Source of the DNA: Perognathus longimembris pacificus
Taxonomy: Eukaryota; Chordata; Mammalia; Rodentia; Heteromyidae
Reading direction: 5' to 3'
DNA length: 64,000 nucleotides
Assembly (NCBI RefSeq): GCF_023159225.1
Contig: NC_063188.1
Location: 10,995,086 to 11,059,085 of the forward strand
The position numbers and the translations under genes are program-made. Below the pieces are notes generated by a model, which was not told the origin of the DNA, ran no database searches, and worked only from the letters and a program-made list of their open reading frames with translations. Of this stretch, positions 36,119 to 46,935 are shown in pieces. How positions within the stretch are numbered: the stretch's first letter is position 1; each line of letters starts with the position of its first letter.

Positions 36119-36576
36119 ATGAGCATCTCAAACGATGCAGAAAAGGCTTTTGACAAGATCCAACACCTTTTTATGATAATAACTGTGGAGATGCTAGGAA
36201 TACAGGGAACATTCCGCAATATAATAAAGGCTGTCTATGACAAACCTACAGCCAGCATTAGACTTAATGATGAAAAACTAAAACTATTTTCCCTAAAATA
36301 AGGATTGAGGAAAAGATGTCCTCTCCACTATTATACAATGTAGTACTAGAATTGTCAGCAAGAGTAATAAGGCAAGAGAAAAACATAAACGGGATCCAAA
36401 TAGGGAGGAAAGAAATCAATGTGTTATTTTTTACAGATGACATGATCCTTTACTACTTAAAGGACTCTATAGATTCCTCCCGCAAGCTACTAGAGCTGAC
36501 TTACAACATTGACAAAGTATCAAGTTATAAAGATCAACCCACAAAAATCAGTAGCTTTTCTATATGCCAACAATAA
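36119..36576 (+). pseudogene. LINE-1 reverse transcriptase domain, broken
   Basis: This is the RT palm region of the old L1. An open stretch 36119-36301 contains DAEKAFDKI, whose aspartates belong to the first catalytic block. After a stop (36299-36301) and a frame change, the open stretch 36316-36576 contains FFTDDM at 36427-36444. That is the second catalytic block, with both aspartates kept and threonine where alanine is usual in mammalian L1. The domain would need two continuous catalytic blocks, so this copy cannot encode an active enzyme. Confidence 0.88.
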
Positions 36577-37684
36577 AAAGATTGACTGAAATAAAGAAAG
36601 CAACCCAATTTACAATAGCCTCAATAAAATGGGAATTAGCCAAAGGATCTCTATAATGAAAAGTTTAAAATGAAAAAAAGGAAATCCAGATTTTTGGAAA
36701 TGGAAAGACTTTCCACATTCCTGAACTGGAAGAATTAATATTGTGAAAATGGCAATACTGACCAAAGCAATGTGTAAATTCAGTGCAATACCCATCAAAA
36801 TTCCAACAACTTTCTTCAATGATATAGCAATCCAAAAATTTATATGGAATAACAAAATACCACAAATAGCAAAAGCAATCCTTATCAGGAAAAACAGTGT
36901 TAGAAGAATATCAATACCAAACTTCAAACTGTATTGCAAAGCAATTGTAATGAGAACAACGTGGTATTGTCACAAAAATAGGCCTGCCAACCAATGAAAC
37001 AGAATAGAAGACCCAGAAGAAAACCCACAGACCTGCAGCCAGGTATTACTTGATAAGGGAGTAAAAAGCAGGCTTGAAGAAATACAATCTCTTCAACAAC
37101 TACTGCTGGCAAAACTGGATATCCATGTGTAGAAAAATGAAGCTAGATCATCGTGTATCCCTCTGCACCAGAATCAATTCAAAGTGGATCAAAGACCTCA
37201 ATGTAGGATTGGAAATCATAAAACTATTACAGAAAGTGGTAGGAGAAACTCAGGGGCTCCTGGACACAGGTTGAAACTTTCTAAAAGTCTAGAATCACAA
37301 CAAATCAAAGAAACATCTTGATAAATAGGATTGTAACAAACTCAGAAGTGTCGGCACAGCAAAGAAAATAGCTACAAACTAAATAGAATGCCTGCAAAAT
37401 GGGGAAAAATTATCAGTCATACTTCAAACTAGAGCCTAATATCCAAAATATACTTAGAGCTCAAAAAAATAAATCTTCAAAAATTAAACCCTCAAAGAAA
37501 CAACCCAATTAATAAAGCGATAATGACTTAAAGAGATAATTCTTAAAAGAATTAAAAGAAGAAAAAATAGCCAATAGACACATGAAGAAATGCTCAACAT
37601 TTCTGGCCACAAAGGAAATGCAAATCAAAACAACACTGAGCTTCCACCTCACAGCAGTTAGAATGGCTGCTATCAAGCAAACAA

Positions 37685-37786
37685 GTTGGATAAGAAATGT
37701 ACGCACTGTCTTAAGCATGAAACTGTAACTCCTCTGTACATCAATTTAACAATAAAGAAATTTTAAAAATTAAAAAAGACAAAAGA
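37685..37786 (+). mobile_element. LINE-1 3' tip nested in the old LINE-1
   Basis: About 102 bp beginning GTTGGATAAGAAATGTACGC, followed by ATGAAACTGTAACTCCTCTG, an AATAAA signal (37750-37755) and an A-rich tail. It matches the terminal bases of the young L1s (compare 46855-46935). It interrupts ORF2 of the host L1 in the codons just before the cysteine motif. Flanks AAGCAAACAA (37675-37684) and AAACAAACAA (37787-37796) form a 9 of 10 target-site duplication. Confidence 0.85.
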
Positions 37787-38321
37787 AAACAAACAACAAT
37801 TGTTGGCAAGGATGTGGCCAAAAGGGAACTTAAATACACTGTTGATAGTAATGTAAGGTTGTTCAATCAATTTGGAAAGCAGCATGGAGGTTTCTCAAAA
37901 AATTAAACCATAGTCCTACCCTGTTACCCAGCAAATCCACTCCTGGGGCATTTATCCCATTGAAACACAAACAAGGTTATAGTAAAGCCACCAGCACAAC
38001 CATGTTCATTGCAGCACTATTCACCATAACCAATATAGGGAATCAGCACTGATGCCCTTCGATGACGAATAGATCAAGAAGATATATAAGATACATATGT
38101 GGCATATATACACAATAGAATTCTACTCATCCATCAGAAAGAACATTATTGTGCTATTTGTAAGGAAATGGAAAGACTTGAAAAAAATTAAGTGGAGTTA
38201 ACCAGACCTAGAGAAACAAAGGTTGCATGTTTACCCTCTTTGTGGTAGCTAGAATAGGCCTATAAATCTATAAGTAAACACACTGAGTAACATGCAAGAC
38301 GTTATAAAAGAATTAACTGAA

Positions 38322-38559
38322 TTGCTGGGTGTCAGTGGCTCACACTTGTAATTCTAGCTACTCAGGAGGCGTAGATCTGAGGATCATGGTTCAAAGCAGC
38401 CCAGGAAAGATAGTCCATAAGACTCTCACCACCAATGAATTACTCAGAAAAGGCCAGATGTGGCATTGTGGCTCAAGTGGTAGAGCTCTAGACTTGAGCA
38501 AAAGAAGCTCAGGGACAATGCCTGAGCCCAGAGTTCAAGCCTCAGGACCAGAAAAAAAA
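38322..38559 (+). mobile_element. 7SL/B1-like plus Geo SINE nested in the old LINE-1 3' UTR
   Basis: Left: GTGGCTCACACTTGTAATTC and CAGGAGGCGTAGATCTGAGG. Right: GTGGCTCAAGTGGTAGAGCT and AGAGTTCAAGCCTCAGGAC, then AAAAAAAA. The L1 3' UTR resumes after it. No clear target duplication is seen. Confidence 0.87.
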
Positions 38560-38905
38560 TAACTCTAGTACAACACACTATGGAGAGCTCAAATAGTATA
38601 ATTTGTTTGAAAGACTAGGGTAAAGCCTGACAAAATTAGTACTACGAAATGGGTACATGCAAAAACTGGGGTGGGGTCAGAGAGGGGTAAATGAATGAAG
38701 GTGGTAATAGGAGAGGAGAATACAACAACAATTCATTGTATATGCCATAAAATTAAAGGAAGGGGTAGGTCCCAGGGGGTGAGGAAGTTTGAAGGGGGTG
38801 ACACTGATGAAGATACACTGTATTCATAAATATTTAAATGGCACCTCCTTTGGACAACTATTTAAAAATAATAATAAAACTAGCCACCACAAGAAAAAAA
38901 AACCA

Positions 38906-39480
38906 GCCTTTGGCCTTACCATAACTAAAGGAAATAAATTTGTCATTGGGATATAAAGTTGAAGTTACAGTAATATGCTTAACATGGAGCATTATGGGTT
39001 AGAAGTGAACAGTATCTAGAGTGTTGAATTGACTTATTAATTTAGTGCTTACGATACTCTAAACATTTTCCCCCTAAAGAGTTTGAAAAACAAGACTTGT
39101 CCTTTGGTTTTAGCTTTCCCTGCTTGCCATTGGGGTGGCAAGTAGATGCAAGTGACAGATCATTATGGACTACTTTCTTATCAATCACCCACTGCCTTGG
39201 TTGTCTTTTGGCCAATGGGAAAAGTAGTTCCATTAACTTCTTCTGTAAATATGGAGTGCTTTGGTGCTTTGTATCACTCTTAACATCTCTATCTGGTACA
39301 TACTCTGTGTGGGAGGTCAATCTAATTATATGACATTGATAATACCCATTAATTAATAACCACTACAGTTATGTCTTTAGCTTTAGACTGTTAAATAGAA
39401 ACTCCTAAAAGTATGCATTTAGCCTATATTCGGTTCTCTCCCTATCTTCAATTTCCTTGTATGTCTAATAAACCATAAGT
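38906..39480. other. Unassigned sequence
   Basis: No gene is recognised. Overlapping open frames on both strands at 39042-39333 lack motifs. Confidence 0.5.
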
Positions 39481-40402
39481 GCCCCCAAATTACTCTTGCT
39501 TTCTATTCTGCCCCAAATCTGGCTTTTCTCCTACTCTTGTTCAAATCAACGAAGCATATCACCATCTATTCTGTGACTCAACTCAAAAATCCAGGATTCT
39601 AGCTTACTTGCCTATCATTAATCATGTTTAATCATACTTTCAAATCACATGGTAAATCCATCCGTCGCTGTGCTTTGTTATTCTCCTAACCAAATCTGGC
39701 ATCACCTAGTAACTAGCCTTCTCTTTTTCCCTCCAGCCTAACTCTTCACCCAACAGCCTCATTAGATTATGCCTTTCACCTGTTTAAAATTCCCAACCAA
39801 TGTTCCCTCATAAAGTGGCGTTCCAACTCCTTCCTGTATCTTAGGAGATAATCTGTGCTGTTTATTCCTCTAACATATGCTGGTATCATTCCCACTTGAC
39901 TCAGTCTCCAGCCACACTAGACTTAGTTCCTACAAAATGCCAAACTCATTGCTCTTTTAGAATGTTGACTGTTCCTCTTTTGTGGATGTTTCTGCAAGCA
40001 AAGCTTAATTGCAATAGTCATGGCCAATTGAAAGCAGCTGTTTTTATGTTACAGTAGCAGAGTTGAATAGGGAGGTATATCATAGCACTCACAACCCCTT
40101 TAAGAAAAAAAAACTTTGCCAAAGCTGACCAAATCTTTATCTTTGCATATTTGTCTTCTTATATATGTCTCTGAACTAGAATCATTCCCTCAGAGAGACA
40201 TGACTCCTGCCTACCCAGTTACTCTTTTATATAATTCTCTCAAGTTTTTCACAGCAGTTCTCTGAAATCATCTTATTTCATTAGCTATTGCTTCTTAACC
40301 CCACCAGACTGTTTGTCAGATTCCTAATGTGTCCCTATGTCTTAGTACTTATATGATACATTGCAAGTCCTCAATAAATATACACGGGATAAACTGGTAA
40401 TA
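39480..40402 (+). repeat. L2-like ancient LINE relic (interrupted by a hAT copy)
   Basis: Order-conserved fragments include AATCATACTTTCAAATCACATGG-type text, CAGCCTCATTAGATTATGCC, CTCCAGCCACACTAGACTTAG-type text and a 3' part ending CAAGTCCTCAATAAATATAC. The last motif is typical of L2/MIR 3' ends. Assignment to L2 is from memory and divergence is high. A hAT relic lies inside at 40003-40132. Confidence 0.5.
40003..40132 (-). mobile_element. hAT-Charlie-type relic, second copy
   Basis: GAAAGCAGCTGTTTTTATGT, then TACAGTAGCAGAGTTGAATA and a terminal ACTTTGCCAAAGCTGACC. It is the same family and orientation as 18955-19150 and is inserted in the L2-like repeat. Confidence 0.65.
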
Positions 40403-40410
40403 GACAGGGC

Positions 40411-40772
40411 CTTAATATGCTCAGGATGTTATAGCAAAATAGTTTAGACTGGATAATTCATAAATATAGTTTTTTTTTACTCACAGTTTAAAAGGCTGGG
40501 ATACTGAACATCAAGGCACTAGTAGATTAGATGTCTGATGAAGGACCATTACTTCCACGTTCTCTTAGAAGTACAAATAAAAGGGTAAACAAGTTCCTTT
40601 GAGCCTAGCTTATAAGCCACTAATACCTTTACAAGGCTGGAAAACTTATAATGCCTCACCTCCCAGATACATAACATTTTATTCCTATTACATTGAGGGT
40701 TAGGTGTCAACATAGGAGTTTTGAAGATTCACAAATGTTCAACCCATAGCAGACACCAAGCTCAGTTGACAA
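40411..40772. repeat. Ancient mammalian interspersed repeat, family not named (second copy)
   Basis: Contains GGATGTTATAGCAAAATAG, CTGGATAATTCATAAATATAG and CTCACAGTTTAAAAGGCTGG. It ends GGTTAGGTGTCAACATAGGA ... CAACCCATAGCAG. Same general layout as 20798-21205. Confidence 0.6.
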
Positions 40773-41765
40773 AACAAAAGATTGAGTCAAATATCCATGT
40801 ACAAGGAGCCAAAGAGTATACCTAGATCAAGCTTATATGCAAATGTGTATTCAGAGAAACTAAAGCCTCTAAAAGTGAACAAGCCTTAAAGGATGGATAA
40901 AAAATCACTTTGCAATCAAACCAACTTCAAATTGATTTACAATTAATTAACTAAATGCTCTACTAGCAAGTTTGGGTTCTGTTTTTTGCTTTATGGTTAG
41001 AAAAATGAAATAGTATGTTTCCAAAATTGCTTAGCTAATCTTCTATTTGGAATAGGATGTTCAGATTAACTTGTTGAATTCATTTTAATCAGATGGAAAG
41101 AAGTGGAAAGGGTAAACGTGGGTGTTGAAAAATGACCCTTTTAATAGATTCCCAAAACTGGCTTTATTTATGTCTCTTTACTTTCCTGGCAATTATTTTT
41201 GCTGCTGTCTTTCCAGTGATGCATATTCTTAAGCAGCTCTCCTCTGCCAACCCCACCTCCAACGCCTAATTTTCCTGCATGTTGCTAGTTTAGCAACTTG
41301 TGTTTGAGCTCCCTCTGCTGGTATCAGGAAGATAGAGTTGGTGGATAACATAAGCAGGTCTGTCTATATAGGAAAAAATATATTCATAAATCGACATGTT
41401 AAATTTAAAAGAATTATAAGTAGCCTTCTCTCCCAATTACAATTGGAGAAAATAAATGGGTCTTGATTCATGTATCTTGGTCAAATCAACAACTGTGACA
41501 TATAGCAGACACAGTCTTAATGTGAGTCTATTAAAATTCACTTTAGCAAAGCTTCTTTTTATGCATGTGGATCAATGAATTTCCCTTTCCTCTTTCTTTT
41601 ACAATACTGTCAGTGCAAAAGTCCATGTACCTGTGAAGGAGCTCTTTGTTGCTGATGTAGATGTAAGTAGACAACTGCGGATGGGTTTTGAAAGAAACAA
41701 AAGGATATGCAATGTTTATGGTAGTGCACCTATCCTTTTCACTTGCTTTCCTTCAGTCTTTTTTA
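40773..41765. other. Unassigned sequence
   Basis: No gene or confident repeat is seen. Confidence 0.5.
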
Positions 41766-41850
41766 AAATTAATTTTCTTTATTTTTATTATAGAGGTGAT
41801 GTACAGGGTAACGAGTACATTTCCTTTCATACAGTGTCTTTCAGACTTTT
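41766..41850 (-). mobile_element. Possible LINE-1 3' tip
   Basis: TTTTATTATAGAGGTGATGT followed by ACAGGGTAACGAGTACATTT resembles the antisense L1 3' end (TATTGTCAAGGTGATGTACA...). It is very short, with no confirmed target duplication. Confidence 0.4.
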
Positions 41851-41874
41851 TAAACAGAAAGTTCATGTGTGTTC

Positions 41875-41889
41875 AGAATCACCACATTT
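41875..41889. repeat. Target-site duplication, left copy (SINE at 41890)
   Basis: AGAATCACCACATTT, exact copy at 42138-42152. Confidence 0.92.
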
Positions 41890-42137
41890 ACCTTAGTGCA
41901 GGTGGCAGACACCTGTAATCCTAGCTACCCAGGAAGCTGAGATCTGAGAATGGCTGTTCAAAGCCAGCCCGGACAGGAAAGTCTGTGAGTCTCATTGCCA
42001 ATTAACCACCAGAAACCAGAAGAGTTGCTGTGGCTCACAGTGGTAAAGCCCTAGCCTTGAGAGATAAAGCTCAGGGACAGAGCCCAGGCCCTGAGCTCAA
42101 GCCCCATGACTGACAAAAGCAAGCAAGCAAGCAAGCA
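41890..42137 (+). mobile_element. 7SL/B1-like plus Geo dimeric SINE with AAGC-repeat tail
   Basis: Left: ACACCTGTAATCCTAGCTAC and CAAAGCCAGCCCGGACAGGA. Right: GCTGTGGCTCACAGTGG and CCCTGAGCTCAAGCCCCATG. The tail is an AAGC tetranucleotide run (about 42116-42137). A perfect 15-bp target-site duplication (AGAATCACCACATTT) lies at 41875-41889 and 42138-42152. Confidence 0.92.
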
Positions 42138-42152
42138 AGAATCACCACATTT
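42138..42152. repeat. Target-site duplication, right copy (SINE at 41890)
   Basis: Exact match to 41875-41889. Confidence 0.92.
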
Positions 42153-42215
42153 TAAATGACTACTAGCACAGGATGTTCCTCTTATGACTGTATGTTCATT
42201 GGAAAACATTTCTAA

Positions 42216-42446
42216 AAGGTGAGTGCAGATGGCTCACATCTTTAATCTTAGCTACTCAGGAAGCTCAGATGTAAGGAGCATGGTTGAAAAACAGCCTGGG
42301 CAAGAAAGTCCATAAGACTCTTTTCTCCAATTAATCATAAAAAATCTGGTAATGGAGCTGTAGCTCAAGTGGTAGAAAGTTATTCTTGAGCATAAAAGAA
42401 CAGGGACAGATCCCGCGCCCTGAGTTCAAGCCCCAGGACCGGCACA
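42216..42446 (+). mobile_element. 7SL/B1-like plus Geo dimeric SINE
   Basis: Left: GATGGCTCACATCTTTAATC, TTAGCTACTCAGGAAGCTCA. Right: GAGCTGTAGCTCAAGTGGTA, CCCTGAGTTCAAGCCCCAGG. The tail is replaced by a TGCA/CACA simple repeat (42444-42486). It sits 78 bp after the previous SINE. Confidence 0.9.
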
Positions 42447-42486
42447 TGCATGCATGCACGCATGCGTATGTGCACACATATAAACA
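42444..42486. repeat. TGCA-type simple repeat at a SINE tail
   Basis: ACATGCATGCATGCACGCAT, then GCGTATGTGCACACATAT. An alternating purine-pyrimidine tract joined directly to the SINE 3' end, potentially Z-DNA forming. Confidence 0.8.
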
Positions 42487-44189
42487 CAACATTTTCACGC
42501 TTTAGTTTTTGCATGAATTTAGACAATACTGGTTTTGAACGGAGTAAAGGAATTACAAATCCCATCACATGTAACTGAATTGCCCTAACACTACTTTGTT
42601 TAGCCTGAATTTCAACTGAACCCTCTTGATGACCTGGGGAAAGGAGTTTAAATTGTATGTACTTGGTTCATGAAATTATCTCTAATAATTTAATGATTTT
42701 GTGTCAATTGATATATTAGTCATACAATGGTCTCCTGGAGAAATGTTTCTAGTAAAGTTATCCTGAATATGTGAACTTCTGTTTTTTAAGTTGGGTGTTT
42801 ATGTGTTGGCATTGGAAAGAAATGTGTAAACAATGATTGACTTTGATGGAAAGTTATACACAAGAAGCAGTGTATATCCCAAATATACACATTTGGTTTT
42901 AGAACCATCTTGAGGAGGACAGAAATAGCCAGGAATATATAGAACCAAGGTAGACATGAAAGAATGCAAAAAGAAACCTAGGAAAGAATCTTGAGATGAC
43001 AGTATTTCTGCTTAAAACTTTCCAGTGAGTGGAAGCAAGTAGCTAGCTATTGGAAACCTTTGTCAAGTCACCTGTCCTGAAGGGTGGCATATTACTAATA
43101 AGATGAACATATCCTTCTAGGAAGCAGCCAGTCTTATACAATCAGTGTAAAAATAAGTTCTCAACCAGGAAGTTAGAAAAAGTTGTACAAATCTATTAAA
43201 TGGGAAGGATGATGTAATGACAAGTACCAGTTGAAGGGCAGTCATGTTGGCATTCAGAGAAAATGAAAAGTTGGTACCTGTCAATATTTATAGCTTTGTC
43301 CATCTAACCACTGGTTTGAGAGCACGTATCCTCTACCCCTGACCATTGAACTCTCACGGGCTGTGTTTGATCATCCTTGAATCATTTGATTGGAAAATAA
43401 GATGTGAAAATACTTTACATTATTTAAAACCAGATAATTGGGTCCGCTGGACCCACGCATCAATTAACATTGCCACAGTTGTATAGAATTTATTTTGATT
43501 CATATTCTCTTGTGAGTAAACAGTATAAAATTACTACAATCTTTTTCTTGTCCTCAGTGAACAGAATTGGGAAATATTTTCTGAATTATCATTTCCCATT
43601 GCCAAATAGATGTTTTTCCCTATACTTGAGCTTCTCTAACTGGAGTCTGTTTCCATGGACATTAAGGGATAACACTTTGCTTTTGTGTTGAGCTACCATA
43701 TTCATTTGTTATAGTAGTCAGTGGAAACTAATACGGCAGCCCACTTCCTGTTGAGGCCTTGACATTTCTGTATATTTTAGCGGAATGTGAATGATTCATA
43801 CAATCAACAATCAACCTCAAAGTTTTGAAGTCTCTTCAATGGTACTGCCTTTCAACTTCTTTTTACTTGTAAGACCACATACTAGAGTTTGTAATCACCA
43901 GTATAGGTTCTACATCTTAAGTCTCATATGCCAATACAAGTTTCACTGACTTATGTTTTATATAGTTCTCTTGCTCCTTTTACAATAAAACACTGTTCCC
44001 AAGATTCCTTCATTTGCTTCTACTCTACCAGTCCCTTCATATCACTTTTTTTTCAATGATACTTGGAGCCTGTGGTAAATAACATGAATTTCTGACTCTC
44101 CAGCCTCTCACCTCACTTCTGCCACTGTATTAGTCATTTGTGTTTTGTTAGAAATTACTGAAGTCTTACTAGTTTTTAGCAATTAATAG
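42487..44189. other. Unassigned sequence
   Basis: About 1.7 kb with no gene or named repeat. The open frame at 43470-43691 has no recognisable motif. Confidence 0.5.
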
Positions 44190-44330
44190 GAATACTTCCA
44201 CATCATTTTTCCTACTGTATGAAGTGGTTATTATTACTACCCCCATTTTAGAAGATAAGAAATTTGAGGTTTTGTGAGCATACATTTCTCAAGCTCACCC
44301 ACTTATGTAAACAGAAACGCCCTCTATCAA
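44190..44330 (-). repeat. MIR relic
   Basis: GTTATTATTACTACCCCCAT, then TTTTAGAAGATAAGAAATTTG and TTTCTCAAGCTCACCCACTT. Antisense MIR 3' and core. Confidence 0.7.
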
Positions 44331-44552
44331 TATTTTAGCCAATGTGTACAACCTTGACTATTACCCACAAGGCAATAGTGATGTACTTGCTCTACAAGTT
44401 CTTAGCACATATTCTTCCTTCCTCTATTTTATAATCAGAGAGCTGAGCACTGCTAAAGAAAATTTCATACAATTGTGTAAATACTTCAATAAATCTCTGG
44501 TTTATTTCAATTGACCCATCCATGACATATCAATCACTTTGTTCTTTTTAAT
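44331..44552. other. Unassigned sequence
   Basis: Short spacer with no recognisable feature, up to the target duplication of the 119-bp L1. Confidence 0.5.
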
Positions 44553-44567
44553 TTATCTCTATTTCTT
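44553..44567. repeat. Target-site duplication, left copy (119-bp L1)
   Basis: TTATCTCTATTTCTT, exact copy at 44687-44701. Confidence 0.92.
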
Positions 44568-44686
44568 TTTTTTCAAATTTTTATTATCAAACTGATGTAC
44601 AGAGAGATTACAGTTTCATACATTAGGTATTGGATACATTTCGTGTACTGTTTGTTACCTCGTCCCTCATTCCCCCTCCCCCTCCC
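44568..44686 (-). mobile_element. Extremely 5'-truncated LINE-1 (119 bp)
   Basis: The minus strand is the last part of the young L1 3' UTR. On the plus strand it reads TTTTTATTATCAAACTGATG, TACAGAGAGATTACAGTTTC and a C-rich end CCCCCTCCCCCTCCC. A perfect 15-bp target-site duplication (TTATCTCTATTTCTT) lies at 44553-44567 and 44687-44701. The 5' end falls inside the G-rich tract. Confidence 0.93.
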
Positions 44687-44701
44687 TTATCTCTATTTCT
44701 T
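44687..44701. repeat. Target-site duplication, right copy (119-bp L1)
   Basis: Exact match to 44553-44567. Confidence 0.92.
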
Positions 44702-45524
44702 ACAGTGACTATTCCAAATTCTTGCCTCTCTACCAAAATAATGAACAACAAGCTAAATGGATAACAAGATATTTCCACATAAATATGCTACAGCTTTTCA
44801 CACTCAACGTACCCTGAACTTGGCTTCATCTTTTCACCTAACCAACCATTTCTATTCATTTTGTTTAAAAAGTCTTTAGTCCATCACTTCCAAAACACTA
44901 AGAATAGCAATTTAAAAATTAGGTGATTTCTTAACCATATTGACTCTACATTCTGGTGTGAGATGGGAAGAAACAGACAATTGAAAGTCAAATATGACAT
45001 GTGGAGCAGTGATACATATTAATAACAAAAAATTAAGCAAGATCAGAAGGGTTGATGGAAGTATCACCTGATACTTTATAAAGAATGGTCCAGAAAAGCC
45101 TCACTAATGAGGAAGATCAAAACTTAAATAAAGTAAGCTACAATCCATGTGGATATCTGAAAGAAGAGTTATCCAGGCAATGGAAAATCAGGTGCACAGG
45201 CCAAGTGCTGGAACCATACTTGGCAAGGAGACTTGGGTTCTTCAAACACAGTAAATTCGAGAGTAGAGGTTGAGATCAGACAGATAATGAGGTTCACATC
45301 ATGGTAAAGGGGTTGGGTTAAATTTTACTCTAATTGGTATGGGAAGTTATTGGAATGATTTTTAAGATTAACTATATAAGAACTACGTTAACTACTTATA
45401 AAAATTGAAACATAAAAAGGAAACAGCACAGCAAAATCCATATATCCAAAACTTAGAACAAATATTATAGTATTCCATATTGCTTCAAGTATGATATCTA
45501 TGCATTGTTTACACATACATACAG
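44702..45524. other. Unassigned sequence
   Basis: No gene or confident repeat is seen. The open frame at 45085-45273 has no motif. Confidence 0.5.
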
Positions 45525-45622
45525 AGAGAGAAAGAGCTTTGCTCTGCAGCCCAGCATAGCTTTAAATTTGCTTAAGTCTCCCTGGTACTAAAATTGCAGA
45601 TGTACACCATCACAACCAACTC
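45525..45622 (-). mobile_element. B1-like 7SL-derived SINE monomer, old
   Basis: GCTTTGCTCTGCAGCCCAGC, then CTGGTACTAAAATTGCAGAT and GTACACCATCACAACCAAC follow the order of an antisense B1 (tubular-RNA-like monomer). No Geo half is attached. Confidence 0.6.
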
Positions 45623-46084
45623 ATTAAAGTATTTAAAGCATAGATACAATATACAAAACTCCCTCAATATGAATCTCTCTAAAACAGAAAATCTTTCCTG
45701 CATAATCACTATATGATCATGCTATCATAAACACAAAACCTAACTATTTTAATTCCCAATTAATATTAAGTTTTCTAATCACCTACAATTTCTACTATAG
45801 CAATTTTTCTTTAAAACAAAATAAAGAACCATGCAGTGCATTTGGTTATGTTTCTCATATAGCTTTCATAGTAAAGCACTACAACTCCACCTCTAGTTTC
45901 CTGTGGCATTAATTTATTGACGAGTCAAGACAGTTATCTTGAAGACTTGTTTGATGGTTTCTTTGTGTCATAAAACTTGCCTAAGTGTATTTTGGTAAAC
46001 TATAAGTTAGAATTCATGTCCTAACTAAACTGATTTTATTTATGTGAATCACTCTTGATGACTTACCAAGAGTAAGCTTTTCTA
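45623..46084. other. Unassigned AT-rich sequence
   Basis: No gene or repeat is recognised up to the L1 at 46085. Confidence 0.5.
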
Positions 46085-46177
46085 AACATAGAACTCCCCT
46101 ACAACCCAGGAGCCCCACTTTTAGGCATCCACCCAAAAGATTAAAAATAAGAACACACTTAAGCCACCAATACAACA

Positions 46178-46420
46178 ATGTTCATCGCAGCACAATTTGT
46201 CATTGCTAAAATATGGAACCAACCCAGATGCCCCTCAGTAGACAAGTGGATCAGGAAAATGTGGTACATATACACAATGGAATTTAATGCCTCTATCAGA
46301 AAGGATGGCATTGCCCCATTCATAAGGAAATGGAAAGACTTGGAAAAAATTATACTAAGTGAAATAAGACAGACCCAAAGAAACATGGACTCTATGGTTT
46401 CCCTCATAGGGAATAATTAG
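46178..46420 (+). pseudogene. LINE-1 ORF2 C-terminal remnant
   Basis: An 80-codon open end of ORF2 carrying the KMWYIYTMEF region and ending SLIGNN-stop. It lies C-terminal to the cysteine motif, which is absent from this truncated copy. The initial methionine is internal to ORF2, so this is not an independent gene. Confidence 0.9.
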
Positions 46421-46798
46421 CACAAGTTTAGGCTAGTCACAGCAGAGGATCACAAGAGCCCAATAGCTATGCCCTTATGAACACATAAGATGATGCTAAG
46501 TGAAATGAACTCCATGTTATGGAAATGAGTGTTATATCATGGTTGTAATTACTTTCAACATGCCATGTGAAACCATAGCTTCTTTTGTTGATGATCCTCT
46601 TGTATTCCCTTCCTGTGGTTGTCCCCATGCTATCACTGTATCTCATCTGAGTACCCTGGATACTGTATGTACTGGTATTAGAAATAGGAAAGTGAAAGGG
46701 AGTATCAAATTCGAGAGACAATGGATAAAAAGACAAACGACTACAAAAGTAATAAATACTTGCAAAACCATTTGGTGTAAACCAACTGAACAACTCAT

Positions 46799-46830
46799 GG
46801 GGGGAGAGGGAAAGGGGGAGGGGGAGGGGG
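46799..46830 (+). promoter_or_regulatory. G-rich tract in the L1 3' UTR, G-quadruplex candidate
   Basis: Multiple G runs (GGGGG, GGG, GGGGG, GGGGG, GGGGG) separated by A or GA. Same place and character as 1251-1283. Confidence 0.65.
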
Positions 46831-46935
46831 AATGAGGGAGGAGGTAACAAACAGTACAAGAAATGTACCCAAGGCCTAACATATGAAACTGTAACCTCTC
46901 TGAACATCACTTTGACAATAAATAATTATTTTTTT

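Larger units (their letters stand above)
35780..38905 (+). mobile_element. Old LINE-1, 5'-truncated: RT domain to 3' end, with two nested insertions
   Basis: This is the largest element here. It starts upstream of the reverse transcriptase domain and runs through ORF2 (to about 38230) and a 3' UTR ending in an A-rich tail near 38870-38902. Landmarks are the IPKLDKDT-like region (about 35890), DAEKAFDKI (about 36134), FFTDDM (36427-36444), NIVKMAIL (about 36735) and the KWIKDLN region (about 37170). A deletion removes sequence between the RT and later region near 36610. Frameshifts and stops make it a pseudogene. It hosts a short L1 tip at 37685-37786 and a SINE at 38322-38559. Its 3' UTR differs from the young L1s here. 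Confidence 0.88.
46085..46935 (+). mobile_element. 5'-truncated young LINE-1: end of ORF2 plus 3' UTR
   Basis: It starts within ORF2 at the region corresponding to IELPYDPAAP. A frame break near 46145 separates this start from the open stretch 46178-46420, which covers MFIAAQF ... SLIGNN and ends at the natural TAG (46418-46420). The 3' UTR follows, with a G-rich tract at 46799-46830, AATAAA at 46917-46922 and a short tail. No clear target duplication is found (AAGAGTAAG / AAAAGTAAG is weak). The antisense 3' UTR gives a proline-rich spurious open frame. Confidence 0.93.

Noticed and set aside
42121..42138. CRISPR-like short repeats (AAGC units)
   Set aside because: There are no spacers. It is a simple tetranucleotide tail of a SINE in a mammalian genome.
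46467..46910. 147-codon minus-strand proline/serine-rich open frame
   Set aside because: It is the antisense of a young L1 3' UTR. The proline-rich part is the G-rich tract read backwards. The same artefact appears at 1087-1396 and 9562-9786.
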